Positions 8,845-17,379 of a DNA stretch of 64,000 nucleotides are shown piece by piece. How positions within the stretch are numbered: position 1 is the first letter of the stretch; each line of letters opens with the position of its first letter. The stretch is from Roseivivax sp. GX 12232. GTDB lineage: Bacteria; Pseudomonadota; Alphaproteobacteria; Rhodobacterales; Rhodobacteraceae. The notes below the pieces were generated by a model. It saw only the letters and a program-made list of their open reading frames with translations, ran no database searches and was not told the origin of the DNA. Position numbers and translations under genes: made by a program. The stretch is from contig NZ_JAJSEC010000001.1 in the NCBI RefSeq assembly GCF_021272185.1, forward strand, positions 434,001 through 498,000, written 5' to 3'.

Positions 8845-9887
8845 GTATTGGTCTCCTGAACCTCTGTGGCCTGTCCTTGGTCGCGGCCCGAGCGCTCGAT
8901 GGCCTCGATCAGCGCGTGGACCCGCAGCGCCGCGCGTCCGGGGATCAAGGGCGGACGTCCGTCGCGCAGGGCGGCGCAGAAATCGGTAAGGATGTCGCGA
9001 TGCCAGGCGTGGGAGAACGCCATGGGATCGGCGCCGCCGCCCGAGGCCGTGGTCTCGCCCAGGACCTCGGTCCGGCCATCCTGCCACCGGATGTCCAGGC
9101 GCCCAGCATCAAGGGTCACGCTGGCCCGGTCGTAATGCAGGGTGAGGGTCTCGGCGCCGCCGGGATAGGCGGCGGTGGTCGCCATGACCGAGCCCACCGC
9201 GCCGCCAGCGAAGCGCAGAGCGACCACGGTGAAATCCTCGGCCTCCATTCGGTGAAACCCGGTGGTCGCGACCAGGGCCTGCACCTCTGCCACAGGCCCG
9301 GCCAGGGCCAGCACCAAGTCGAGCGTGTGGATCGCCTGGGTCAACAGGACGCCGCCGCCGTCGCGGGCATAGGTGCCGCGGCCCGGTGCGTCGTAGTAGG
9401 ACTGGTCGCGCCACCAGGGCACGCGGATGTCGGCCATTCGCAGCGGGCCGAAATCGGCCTGCATCGCCTGCAATCGCCGCACCGGGTCGCGCATGCGGTG
9501 CTGCAGCACCACACCCATGGGCACAGCCGCACGCTCGCAGGTCTCGACCAAGCCCGAGGCACGGCGCAGGTCCCGCTCCAGCGGCTTTTCGACCAGCAGA
9601 GCCTTGCCCGCCGAGGCCAGGGCCTCGACCAGCGGAGCCCGCTCCGACGGCGGCGTGGTGATGACGGCGAAATCGATGCTGGGGTCGGCACAGACCTCCT
9701 CCAGCGTCAGTGCGGCGGGCCTGTCCGGCAGGGCGCCGCATTCGGCCTCGATGAAGGCACTTGCCCGGTCGCGGCTGCGCCCGACGATCCCGGAAAGCGT
9801 GACCTCCTCCTGGTCGGCGAAGGCCTGCACATGGGTGCGGGCCACCATGCCGGTACCGATCATCACCGCCTTCATTTTTGCCGTCAT
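8841..9887 (-). CDS. Gfo/Idh/MocA family oxidoreductase (third of three)
   Basis: A 348-residue enzyme with the classic GTGMVARTHVQAF dinucleotide loop, TTPPSER, and LLVEKPLERD catalytic Lys motif. The C-terminal half has the family's GGGVLLTQAIHTLDL helix. It is the first gene of the minus-strand run and is divergent from the GntR regulator at 9968, so the roughly 80-base space between them should hold the promoters of both. Known relatives act on inositols, glucose, xylose or modified hexuronates; no finer call is possible by eye. Confidence 0.88.
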   Translation of the reverse strand: MTAKMKAVMIGTGMVARTHVQAFADQEEVTLSGIVGRSRDRASAFIEAECGALPDRPAALTLEEVCADPSIDFAVITTPPSERAPLVEALASAGKALLVEKPLERDLRRASGLVETCERAAVPMGVVLQHRMRDPVRRLQAMQADFGPLRMADIRVPWWRDQSYYDAPGRGTYARDGGGVLLTQAIHTLDLVLALAGPVAEVQALVATTGFHRMEAEDFTVVALRFAGGAVGSVMATTAAYPGGAETLTLHYDRASVTLDAGRLDIRWQDGRTEVLGETTASGGGADPMAFSHAWHRDILTDFCAALRDGRPPLIPGRAALRVHALIEAIERSGRDQGQATEVQETNT

Positions 9888-9967
9888 GCTGCCTCCTTGC
9901 TATCGCCGGGGATTTCCGAAATCTTGGCCGCGCATCTTTCGACCCCCCTCAGGATCAGACCACGCCC

Positions 9968-10684
9968 GTGCCGCGCATTGCCATCAGACCGGACCTCTCG
10001 CCGCATTTCAGACCGGTGGACCGCGGAGAGCCGGCGGCGCCGCAGATCGCGGCCGCCCTGCGCGAGGCCATCCTCACCATGGATGTCGCCCCGGGGCAGC
10101 CGCTGACCGAAAGCCACCTGGGCGAGGTCTTCGGCGCCAGCCGCACGCCGGTCCGCGACGCCCTGTCGGAATTGCAGGCCGAACGGCTGATTGTCCGCCT
10201 GCCGAACCGCGGCACGCTGGTCGCCCCGCTGAGCCGCAGCGACATCCTGGACGCGCAGTTCATCCGCGAGGCGCTGGAGCTGGCCAATATCCGCAGCCTG
10301 ATCGACAGCGGGCTGCCCGAGGCCAGCCGCGCACGGCTGGAAGAGATCCTCGAAGCCCAAGGCGCGGCGGTCGACGCGGTCGACTGGCAGCGCTTCTCGC
10401 GGCTCGACAACGCCTTCCATCTCGAACTGGCGCAGACGACCGGCCGGGAGCGGGCGGCAGAGCTGCTCCAGGGCGAGCGCGCGCGGCTCGACCGGCTGCG
10501 CTATGGGCGGCAGCGGCTGCGCCACGAGCTCGAGCCCCTGTTCGCCGATCACCGCGCAGTCATCGATGCCATCGTCGCGCGGGACAGTGCGACGGCCGAG
10601 GAGCGCATGCGCCAGCATCTGCGGGTCGTGCTTGGCACGCTCGACGAGATGGCCGCAGAGAACGCGGAGCTCTTCGCCGACTGA
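9968..10684 (+). CDS. GntR-family transcriptional regulator, FCD subfamily
   Basis: The frame encodes an N-terminal winged helix (AALREAILTMDVAPGQPLTE ... ASRTPVRDALSELQAE) and a C-terminal FCD domain with LDNAFHLELAQTTG and the ligand/metal-binding FADHRAVIDAIVARD helix. The frame is open to an ATG at 9878, but that overlaps the divergent oxidoreductase and lacks similarity. I chose GTG 9968 (238 residues), preceded by a modest AGGA. It is the likely local regulator of the divergent oxidoreductase operon and perhaps of the uxuA operon. It ends 11 bases before the convergent dehydrogenase gene. Confidence 0.85.
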   Translation: MPRIAIRPDLSPHFRPVDRGEPAAPQIAAALREAILTMDVAPGQPLTESHLGEVFGASRTPVRDALSELQAERLIVRLPNRGTLVAPLSRSDILDAQFIREALELANIRSLIDSGLPEASRARLEEILEAQGAAVDAVDWQRFSRLDNAFHLELAQTTGRERAAELLQGERARLDRLRYGRQRLRHELEPLFADHRAVIDAIVARDSATAEERMRQHLRVVLGTLDEMAAENAELFAD

Positions 10685-10695
10685 GGCCGCGCCGC

Positions 10696-11736
10696 TCATT
10701 CCGACATCTCCAGCTGCACCTTCGCCGCGCGGCTCCGGTCGAGCGCCAGCTCGAGCGCGCGCCTGGCCTCGCTCCCGGGCAGCACATGGCTGATGATCGG
10801 CCTGGGGTCGATGCGGCCACTGTCGATGGCCTGCGCCGCCTCGGCGAACTCCGGGCCGAAGCGATGGGTGCCGACGAGGTGCAGCTCCTTGGCGACAATG
10901 CGGTTGAGCGGCATCGCGGTCATCGGGCCGACCCCGACCAGCACCATGGTGCCGCGCGGCCGCAGGGCCTCGACGCCCGCCGCGATGGCGGGAGCGGCGG
11001 CGGAACAGTCGAAGGCCAGATCGCAGCGCAGCTCCGCAAGCGCCTTGCGGCCGGCCTCGGTCGAGACATCCAGCCCGTCGTCGGCCCCCATCTCCTCTGC
11101 CCGGTCGAGCGCGGCGCGAGACAGGTCGGTCACGGTAATGCGCCCCGCCCCCGCGGCACGGGCGGCGGCCACGGTCAGGGCCCCGATCGGCCCTGCCCCC
11201 GTCACCAGGACGTCGCGCCCCGCCGTCTCGCCCGCCTGGCGGAGCCCATGCAGGCACACCGCGAGAGGTTCGGTCACGGCCGCCGCCGAGGCGGTCGTCC
11301 CGCTCGAGAACCGGTGACAGCGCCGCGCGTCGACCACCAGGCCCGAGCGGAAGAACCCGTCGACATGCGGCACCCGCAGAATGGAGCCGGAAAACCGCAT
11401 CTCCGGACAGTGCTGGCTCTGCCCCGCGCGGCACGCCGGACAATCGCCGCAGGTCACCGCCGGGTTGATCGCGACCAGATCGCCGGGTGACAGCCCCGTC
11501 ACCCCGGGCCCGAGGGCGCGGATCCGGCCCGCGGCCTCGTGGCCCAGGACGATGGGCGCGCGCATGGGCAGACCGCCGATGCCGCCCTCCTCGAAGTAAT
11601 GCAGATCGCTGCCGCAGATCCCGCCGACCACGCGGTCGAGCGCGACTTCGCCCGGCCCCGGCTGGCCGACGCGACCCTCCTCGACCCGCACATCCCGCGC
11701 TCCGAACAGCCTTACCACGCGCACCGCTTCGGTCAT
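10696..11736 (-). CDS. Zinc-dependent medium-chain dehydrogenase, L-idonate 5-dehydrogenase-like
   Basis: A 346-residue alcohol dehydrogenase. The catalytic zinc ligands are in GGICGSDLHYFEEGG and VLGHEAAG. The structural zinc site is intact as four Cys in CGDCPACRAGQSQHC. The NAD(P) fold has VTGAGPIGALT. The GSDLHYFxxGG signature and overall layout match L-idonate 5-dehydrogenase and related polyol dehydrogenases, which interconvert idonate or gluconate with 5-ketogluconate. The start at 11736 follows the family; an in-frame extension upstream crosses the promoter region. It is divergent from uxuA across an operator-like palindrome, so both are probably induced together during uronate use. 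Confidence 0.85.
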   Translation of the reverse strand: MTEAVRVVRLFGARDVRVEEGRVGQPGPGEVALDRVVGGICGSDLHYFEEGGIGGLPMRAPIVLGHEAAGRIRALGPGVTGLSPGDLVAINPAVTCGDCPACRAGQSQHCPEMRFSGSILRVPHVDGFFRSGLVVDARRCHRFSSGTTASAAAVTEPLAVCLHGLRQAGETAGRDVLVTGAGPIGALTVAAARAAGAGRITVTDLSRAALDRAEEMGADDGLDVSTEAGRKALAELRCDLAFDCSAAAPAIAAGVEALRPRGTMVLVGVGPMTAMPLNRIVAKELHLVGTHRFGPEFAEAAQAIDSGRIDPRPIISHVLPGSEARRALELALDRSRAAKVQLEMSE

Positions 11737-11770
11737 TGCATCGACTCTGTCTTGATTTCCGTTTCTATTC

Positions 11771-11788
11771 TTGTATACCGGCATGCAA
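11771..11788. promoter_or_regulatory. Operator-like inverted repeat between the idonate-dehydrogenase-like gene and uxuA
   Basis: The sequence TTGTATACCGGCATGCAA is an imperfect palindrome: half-sites TTGTATAC and (on the other strand) TTGCATGC share six of eight bases around a CG centre. It sits 35 bases before the dehydrogenase start and 43 before uxuA. UxuR/ExuR-type GntR regulators bind TGGTATACCA-like palindromes, which this resembles. The nearby GntR protein at 9968-10684 is the obvious candidate to bind it. Confidence 0.45.
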
Positions 11789-11830
11789 TATAGATTCAAG
11801 ACGTGATCTTGCGGCTGAGCGGAGGTTGGA

Positions 11831-13027
11831 ATGAAACATTGCTGGCGCTGGTTCGGACCGGAGGACCCGGTTTCCCTTGCGGATATCGCGCAGGCGGGGG
11901 CGACCGGGGTGGTGACCGCCCTGCACGATCTGCCTCCCGGCGCGGTCTGGACATCCGAGGCCATCGAGGCCCGGCTGGCCGAGATCGCCCAGGCGCCCCT
12001 GCCCCTGACCTGGGACGTCGTGGAAAGCCTGCCGGTGTCCGAGGACATCAAGCGCCGCAGCGGCCCCTATCGCAGCCACATCGCCAATTGGATCGAGAGC
12101 CTGTCCAACCTGGCGGCGGCCGGAGTCCGGGTGGTCTGCTACAACTTCATGCCCGTCCTCGACTGGACGCGCACCGATGTGGCCCATCGCCTGCCCCACG
12201 GCGGCACGGCGATGCGCTTCGACCTGGTGGATTTCGCGGCCTTCGACCTGTTTGTCCTCGAACGCGCGGGGGCCGCCGGGGACTACCCCGCCGACCTGCG
12301 CGAAGCCGCCCGGCTGCGCGCCGAGGCCTTGGACGTCGACCAGCGCATGGCGCTGGCGCGGACCGCCGCGGCGGGGCTGCCGGGCGCGGCGGCCACCATG
12401 AGCCTCGCGGATATCCGCGGGTATCTCGATGCCTATCGCGGGGTCACGCCCGAGGCCCTGCGCAACAACCTCGCGGCCTTCATCGCCGAAGTGGCCCCCG
12501 CCGCCGAGGCGCTGGGTCTGCGGCTCTGCGCCCACCCCGACGATCCGCCCTGGCCGCTTCTGGGGTTGCCGCGGATCCTGTCTACCGCCGAGGACTACGC
12601 GGCCCTCCTCGGGATGGCGGAGACCACGGCCAACGGGATCACGCTCTGCTCGGGCTCGCTGGGGGCGCGCGGCGACAACGACCTGGCCGCCATGATGCGC
12701 CGCTTCGGGCCGAGGGTGCATTTCCTGCACCTCCGCAACGTCCGGCGGGAGGGCACGGGCGTGCCCTGCAGCTTTCACGAGGCGGCGCATCTGGACGGGT
12801 CGACCGACATGGTGGCGCTGGCCGCCGCCGTGCTCGAGGAGGAAAAGCGCCGCGCGGCCGAGGGTCGGGAGGATGCCCAGATCCCCATGAGGCCCGATCA
12901 CGGACAGGCGCTGATGACTGATCTCCACCGGCCCATGCGTCCAGGATACCCGGCGGTCGGGCGCCTGCGCGGGCTGGCCGAGTTGCGCGGGGTCGAGGCG
13001 ACCTTGGGCTGGCGAGGCGTGGCATGA
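11831..13027 (+). CDS. uxuA: Mannonate dehydratase
   Basis: A 398-residue protein matching UxuA in length and throughout its sequence, beginning MKHCWRWFGPEDPVSLADI. Characteristic stretches are YNFMPVLDWTRT, HPDDPPWPLLGLPRI, LCSGSLGARGDND and VHFLHLRNVRRE, carrying the His/Cys residues that hold the divalent metal. It dehydrates D-mannonate to 2-keto-3-deoxygluconate, the step after fructuronate reduction in glucuronate breakdown. A GGAGG lies eight bases before the ATG. No uxuB (fructuronate reductase) or uxaC is visible in the window; one of the nearby dehydrogenases may supply the reduction, or they lie elsewhere. Confidence 0.96.
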   Translation: MKHCWRWFGPEDPVSLADIAQAGATGVVTALHDLPPGAVWTSEAIEARLAEIAQAPLPLTWDVVESLPVSEDIKRRSGPYRSHIANWIESLSNLAAAGVRVVCYNFMPVLDWTRTDVAHRLPHGGTAMRFDLVDFAAFDLFVLERAGAAGDYPADLREAARLRAEALDVDQRMALARTAAAGLPGAAATMSLADIRGYLDAYRGVTPEALRNNLAAFIAEVAPAAEALGLRLCAHPDDPPWPLLGLPRILSTAEDYAALLGMAETTANGITLCSGSLGARGDNDLAAMMRRFGPRVHFLHLRNVRREGTGVPCSFHEAAHLDGSTDMVALAAAVLEEEKRRAAEGREDAQIPMRPDHGQALMTDLHRPMRPGYPAVGRLRGLAELRGVEATLGWRGVA

Positions 13028-13208
13028 CCGGAGAGCGGCCGGCACGCCCCGCCCGACCAGCACCCCTCTGTGAGCCGGCGGCGCATCGCCACGACCTGGC
13101 CCCTGCGGCCAGGCCCGCGATGCCGCCGCCCGGCGTTTGGGCCGAGGCACTGCGCACCAGCGCCTTCACGAGGACCGACGCCTCTGCCCCTCAGACAAGG
13201 ATCGCCAC

Positions 13209-14306
13209 ATGACCTCGGACCTGACCATCACCGCGGTGGAGACCCGCGAATATCAATGGGAGCGGGAAACCCCGATCCAGAACGGGCTGCACACCTACAC
13301 CCATCACGAGATCAGCTTCGTGGAGGTGCAGACCTCCGCCGGGATCACCGGCTACGGCATCGGCCGGCCGCGACCCGGCGAACGCGGGTTCCGCAATTCC
13401 TTCGCCAAGAAGCTGATCGGCCGCGACCCGCTGATGACCGAGGCGATCTGGGCCGACCTCTGGTCGCCCAAGCTCTATGGCCGCCGCGGGCAGGAGACGC
13501 GGGCGCTCTCATCCCTCGACATGGCGCTCTGGGACATCCGCGGGAAGCTCGCCGGGCTGCCGCTCTATCGGCTGGTCGGCGGGTACCGCAAGGATATCCC
13601 CTTCTACACCGCAGGCGGATACTACGCGCCGGGCAAGGGCCTGAAGGAGCTGGCACAAGAGATGGCCGGCTACGTCGAAAAAGGCGCCCGCGCGGTGAAG
13701 ATGAAGGTCGGCGCCGTCGAGATCCCGGAGGATGTGGCCCGGGTGCGCGCCGTCCGTCAGGCCATCGGGCCGGACATCAAGCTGATGATCGATGCCAATT
13801 GCGCCTACCGCGCCTATGACGCGATCAGCCTGGCCCGCCGCGTCGAGGATCAGGACATCTTCTGGTTCGAGGAACCGGTCCAACCCGACGACTACGCGGG
13901 CTTTCGCCGGATCTTCGAGGCCACGGGAATGACGCTGGCCACCGGCGAGAACGAATACACCAAGCACGGCTTCCGCGACCTGATCGCCACGGGCGCGATC
14001 TCGATCCTGCAGCCGGATGCGCGCTACACCGGGGGTGTCACCGAGTTCCTCAAGATCGCGGCCCTGGCACAGGCGCATGGGCTCGACATCTGCCCGCACG
14101 GCGACCAGCTGGCGCATCTGTCGCTGCTCGCGGCCATCCCCAACGCGCGGATGCTGGAATATTACCCCAAGGCGCCGGGCATGGCGGATGCCTTCCTGCA
14201 TACCCGGCCGGTCAATGCCGACGGCACGATCACCGTGCCCGAGGTGCCCGGCATGGGGCTGGATCCGAACCCCGAGTTCCTGCGGCACGCCAAGAGGCTG
14301 GCATGA
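13209..14306 (+). CDS. Enolase-superfamily sugar-acid dehydratase (mandelate racemase / D-galactonate or mannonate dehydratase group)
   Basis: A 365-residue protein with the mandelate-racemase capping domain followed by a beta-barrel. The catalytic and metal residues are visible: the KxK-type pair in AVKMKVG (near 164), Asp in LMIDANCAY (near 195), Glu in [10 protein letters not shown] (near 221), Glu in [11 protein letters not shown] (near 246) and His in [12 protein letters not shown] (near 298). Such enzymes remove water from aldonates to give 2-keto-3-deoxy acids. The exact sugar acid (galactonate, fuconate, xylonate and others) is not readable by eye. It follows uxuA after a 181-base gap without a gene and overlaps the next gene by four bases. 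Confidence 0.88.
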   Translation: MTSDLTITAVETREYQWERETPIQNGLHTYTHHEISFVEVQTSAGITGYGIGRPRPGERGFRNSFAKKLIGRDPLMTEAIWADLWSPKLYGRRGQETRALSSLDMALWDIRGKLAGLPLYRLVGGYRKDIPFYTAGGYYAPGKGLKELAQEMAGYVEKGARAVKMKVGAVEIPEDVARVRAVRQAIGPDIKLMIDANCAYRAYDAISLARRVEDQDIFWFEEPVQPDDYAGFRRIFEATGMTLATGENEYTKHGFRDLIATGAISILQPDARYTGGVTEFLKIAALAQAHGLDICPHGDQLAHLSLLAAIPNARMLEYYPKAPGMADAFLHTRPVNADGTITVPEVPGMGLDPNPEFLRHAKRLA

Positions 14307-15334
14307 CGGCGCTGGTGCTTGAAGAGAAGGGCAAGCTGTCGCTGCGGGACATCGCCCTGCCCGAGGCACTCGGGCCTCGGGACCTGCGCATCGCCGTACA
14401 CACGGTCGGGATCTGCGGTTCGGACGTGCATTACTACACCGAGGGCAAGATCGGCCCCTTCGTTGTCGAGGCGCCCCTTGTGCTGGGCCACGAGGCCGCG
14501 GGAACCGTGACCGAGGTCGGCGCCGAGGTCACCGCACTTGAGCCCGGGGACCGGGTCTGCATGGAGCCGGGCATCCCCGACACGTCCTCTCGGGCCGCGC
14601 TGATGGGCATGTACAACGTCGATCCGGCCGTGACCTTCTGGGCCACCCCGCCGGTTCACGGCTGCCTCACACCCAGCGTCGTCCACCCCGCGGCCTTCAC
14701 CTTCAAGCTGCCCGAGGGCGTGAGCATGGCCGAGGGCGCGATGGTCGAACCCTTCGCCATCGGCATGCAGGCCGCCACCCGCGCGGGGATCAAGCCCGGG
14801 GACACCGCGGTGGTGATCGGCGCGGGTCCCATCGGCATGATGGTGGCCCTGGCGGCCCTGGCAGGTGGCTGCGCCCGGGTGATCGTCGCCGACCTGAGCC
14901 AGGCGAAGCTCGACATCATCGGCGCCTATCCCGGGATCATCGCGGTGCCCGCGCAGGCGCTGGCCGAGACGGTGGAGCGGCTGACCTCGGGCTGGGGCGT
15001 CGATTGCCTTTTCGAGGCCAGCGGCGCCGCCCCGGTGTTCCCGCGCCTCACCGAGACGCTGCGCCCGGGCGGGACCTTGGTCCTTGTCGGCATGCCGGTG
15101 GACCCGGTGCCGGTCGATATCGTGTCCTGGCAGGCCAAGGAGATCCGGGTGGAGACCGTCTTCCGCTACGCCAACATGTACCCCCGCGCGATCGAGCTGA
15201 TCGCCTCGGGCAAGGTCGACCTGAGACCGCTGATCACCGACACGTTGCCGTTCTCGGAGGCCATCGCAGCCTTCGACCGCGCCGCCGAAGCCCGACCCGG
15301 GGATGTGAAGCTGCAGATCCGCATGTCGGAATGA
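14303..15334 (+). CDS. Zinc-dependent alcohol dehydrogenase, xylitol / D-xylulose reductase-like
   Basis: A 343-residue medium-chain dehydrogenase with catalytic zinc ligands in [17 protein letters not shown] and VLGHEAAG and the coenzyme loop [13 protein letters not shown]. The structural-zinc lobe is without its four Cys: the segment after CMEPGIPD reads [12 protein letters not shown]. This loss is characteristic of the rhizobial and roseobacter xylitol/sorbitol dehydrogenase group. It would oxidise xylitol to xylulose or a similar polyol, which fits the GH43 xylosidase encoded next. It is translationally coupled to the dehydratase (ATGA overlap). Confidence 0.85.
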   Translation: MTALVLEEKGKLSLRDIALPEALGPRDLRIAVHTVGICGSDVHYYTEGKIGPFVVEAPLVLGHEAAGTVTEVGAEVTALEPGDRVCMEPGIPDTSSRAALMGMYNVDPAVTFWATPPVHGCLTPSVVHPAAFTFKLPEGVSMAEGAMVEPFAIGMQAATRAGIKPGDTAVVIGAGPIGMMVALAALAGGCARVIVADLSQAKLDIIGAYPGIIAVPAQALAETVERLTSGWGVDCLFEASGAAPVFPRLTETLRPGGTLVLVGMPVDPVPVDIVSWQAKEIRVETVFRYANMYPRAIELIASGKVDLRPLITDTLPFSEAIAAFDRAAEARPGDVKLQIRMSE

Positions 15335-15450
15335 CCCCGGGACCGGTGCGGCCGGTGCCGGCGCGCCGCGAGATGCCGGGCCTTGGCGCAACACGCTGAC
15401 CGCGGCGGCACCGCCGCGCGGCGCGGCCTCGCAAACAAAGGAGCACGCCC

Positions 15451-17070
15451 ATGCTGCGCAATCCGGTCTTGCCGGGCTTCAACCCGGATCCCTCGTTCTG
15501 CCGCAAAGGCGAGGACTACTACCTCGCGACCTCGACCTTCGAATGGTATCCCGGCGTCCAGATCTTCCATTCCCGCGACCTGGCGAACTGGACCCTGGTC
15601 GCGCGACCACTCAACCGGGCGGCCCTTCTGGACATGCGCGGCAACCCGGACAGCTGCGGGATCTGGGCCCCCTGCCTCAGCTATGCCGACGGGCGCTTCT
15701 GGCTCGTCTACACCGACGTCAAACGCTACGACGGCAACTTCAAGGACGCACACAATTACATCACCACCTGCGACACCGTGGAGGGCGCATGGTCGGACCC
15801 GTGGTACGTGAATTCCTCGGGCTTCGACCCGTCACTGTTCCACGACGACGGGCGGAAATGGTTCGTGAACATGCGCTGGAACCATCGCAGCCCAGGGACC
15901 GGCGGCAATCCCGCGCATGACAGTTTCGACGGAATCCTCTTGCAGGAATGGTCGCCCGAAAAGGGGCTGACCGGCCCGGTCACGAATATCTACGCCGGCA
16001 CGACGCTGGGCCTGACCGAGGCGCCGCATCTCTTCAAGCGCAACGGCTGGTATTACCTCACCACCGCCGAGGGCGGGACAGGCTTCGACCACGCGGTGAC
16101 CTACGCCCGGTCGCGCGAGCTTCACGGCCCCTTCGAGACCCACCCGCAAAACTACCTGATGACGGCGAAGGATGATCCCGAGGCGCCCATACAGCGCACC
16201 GGGCACGGGCAATACCTCGAGACCCACTGGGGCGCGCAGTACCACAGCTTCCTGATGGGCCGCCCGATCCCGGGCCCCGACGGCAAGGGCCGGTTCTGCC
16301 CGCTCGGACGCGAGACCGGTCTGGAGCGGATCGTCTGGCGCGACGACTGGCCCTGGCTCGAAGCGGGCGGGCTCCGGGTCCGCAGCGAGGTGCCCACCCC
16401 CGGCGCGGTGCGGCGCGCGCCCCGGCGCGAGGTGACCTACGATTTCGCCGGCCCGGACCTGCCCCTGGACTTCCAATGGCTGCGCACCCCCCATCCCGAG
16501 CGGATCTTTCGCGTCTCGAAAGGGCTCACCCTGATCGGCCGGGAAGGCATCGGCAGCTGGTTCGAACAGTCGCTGGTCGCGCGCCGACAGGAAGACTTCG
16601 CCTATGAGGCCGAGGCGCGGCTCGATCATTTCGACCCCGTGAGCTACCAGCAGAACGCAGGCCTGACGACCTATTACAACCGCTTCAAGCACCACGCCCT
16701 GATGGTCAGTCACGAGCCCGGGATCGGGCGGGCGCTTGTCCTGATGTCCTGCGCCGGGGATTTCCCCGACGCTCGCGTGTCGTTCCCCCTGCCCGAGCCG
16801 GTGCCGGTCGCGCCGGGCCCAGTCGAGCTGCGCGTGCGCGTCGATCACGCAGAGCAACGCTTCTCTTGGCGTCAGGACGGGCCGTGGCAGCCGATCGGCC
16901 CGGTGCTCGATGCCTCGGTGATCTCCGACGAGGGCGGGCGCGGTGCGCATGGCTCCTTCACCGGGGCCTTCGTGGGTATGGCGGCCTTCGACACCTCCGG
17001 CGAGGCGGCGGAAGCGCACTTCGGCCGGTTCACCTATCGCCCGCTTGCGGCGGAACGCCGGCAAAGGTGA
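15451..17070 (+). CDS. Glycoside hydrolase family 43 (beta-xylosidase type)
   Basis: A 539-residue protein opening NPVLPGFNPDPSFCRKGEDY, the start of the GH43 five-bladed propeller with its catalytic-base Asp in NPDPS. The second Asp is in GFDPSLFHDDG, and the acid Glu is in LTEAPHLFKRNGWYYL. The last roughly 200 residues form the beta-sandwich common in the xylosidase subgroup (GH43_11-like). It cleaves terminal xylose or arabinose from short oligosaccharides. There is no signal peptide, so it acts in the cytoplasm on imported fragments. AAAGGAG precedes the ATG. It is the last gene of the plus-strand operon. Confidence 0.92.
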   Translation: MLRNPVLPGFNPDPSFCRKGEDYYLATSTFEWYPGVQIFHSRDLANWTLVARPLNRAALLDMRGNPDSCGIWAPCLSYADGRFWLVYTDVKRYDGNFKDAHNYITTCDTVEGAWSDPWYVNSSGFDPSLFHDDGRKWFVNMRWNHRSPGTGGNPAHDSFDGILLQEWSPEKGLTGPVTNIYAGTTLGLTEAPHLFKRNGWYYLTTAEGGTGFDHAVTYARSRELHGPFETHPQNYLMTAKDDPEAPIQRTGHGQYLETHWGAQYHSFLMGRPIPGPDGKGRFCPLGRETGLERIVWRDDWPWLEAGGLRVRSEVPTPGAVRRAPRREVTYDFAGPDLPLDFQWLRTPHPERIFRVSKGLTLIGREGIGSWFEQSLVARRQEDFAYEAEARLDHFDPVSYQQNAGLTTYYNRFKHHALMVSHEPGIGRALVLMSCAGDFPDARVSFPLPEPVPVAPGPVELRVRVDHAEQRFSWRQDGPWQPIGPVLDASVISDEGGRGAHGSFTGAFVGMAAFDTSGEAAEAHFGRFTYRPLAAERRQR

Positions 17071-17320
17071 TCGCAGAGCCGGTCACGCGGCGGGGGCAGG
17101 ACAGGGTGATCGCCTGCACGCAGTCGATTGCCCAGCGATGGCAGACGTCAACGACCGGGTTTTGCTGACACCGCCTGCAGAGCCACCGCCTGTCTAAGCA
17201 TCTCGGCGCGACCTGGGACGTTAGCGCCTACGCCGACCCTCAGGCCGAGCGTTCGCGTATCAGATACCCCGAAATTCGAGCTGTGCCGCTGATTGGGCCA
17301 TTCGAAACCGCGGCCCGGCC
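17071..17320. other. Gene-free interval downstream of the GH43 gene
   Basis: No supported coding frame or RNA gene is visible here. It separates the plus-strand catabolic operon from the convergent binding-protein gene and ends at the terminator belonging to the latter. Confidence 0.6.
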
Positions 17321-17352
17321 CAAAGACAAAGGGTGCGCCCGGAGGCGCACCC
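17321..17352 (-). terminator. Rho-independent terminator of the solute-binding-protein gene
   Basis: GGGTGCGCC (17331-17339) and GGCGCACCC (17344-17352) form a nine-base-pair GC stem with a four-base loop. Read on the minus strand it is followed by TTTGTCTTT. It lies 28 bases past the stop of the binding-protein gene. Confidence 0.8.
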
Positions 17353-17379
17353 AGCTGCTTCACCCGAAGGTAAGGGAGG

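Noticed and set aside
9427-11490. Long plus-strand frame covering parts of an oxidoreductase, the GntR gene and the dehydrogenase
   Set aside because: It crosses three well-supported genes on both strands and shows no protein family; a GC-bias artefact.
13028-13208. Small gene between uxuA and the enolase-superfamily gene
   Set aside because: The short open frame overlapping the uxuA stop is Pro/Ala/Arg-rich and looks like non-coding GC-rich sequence.
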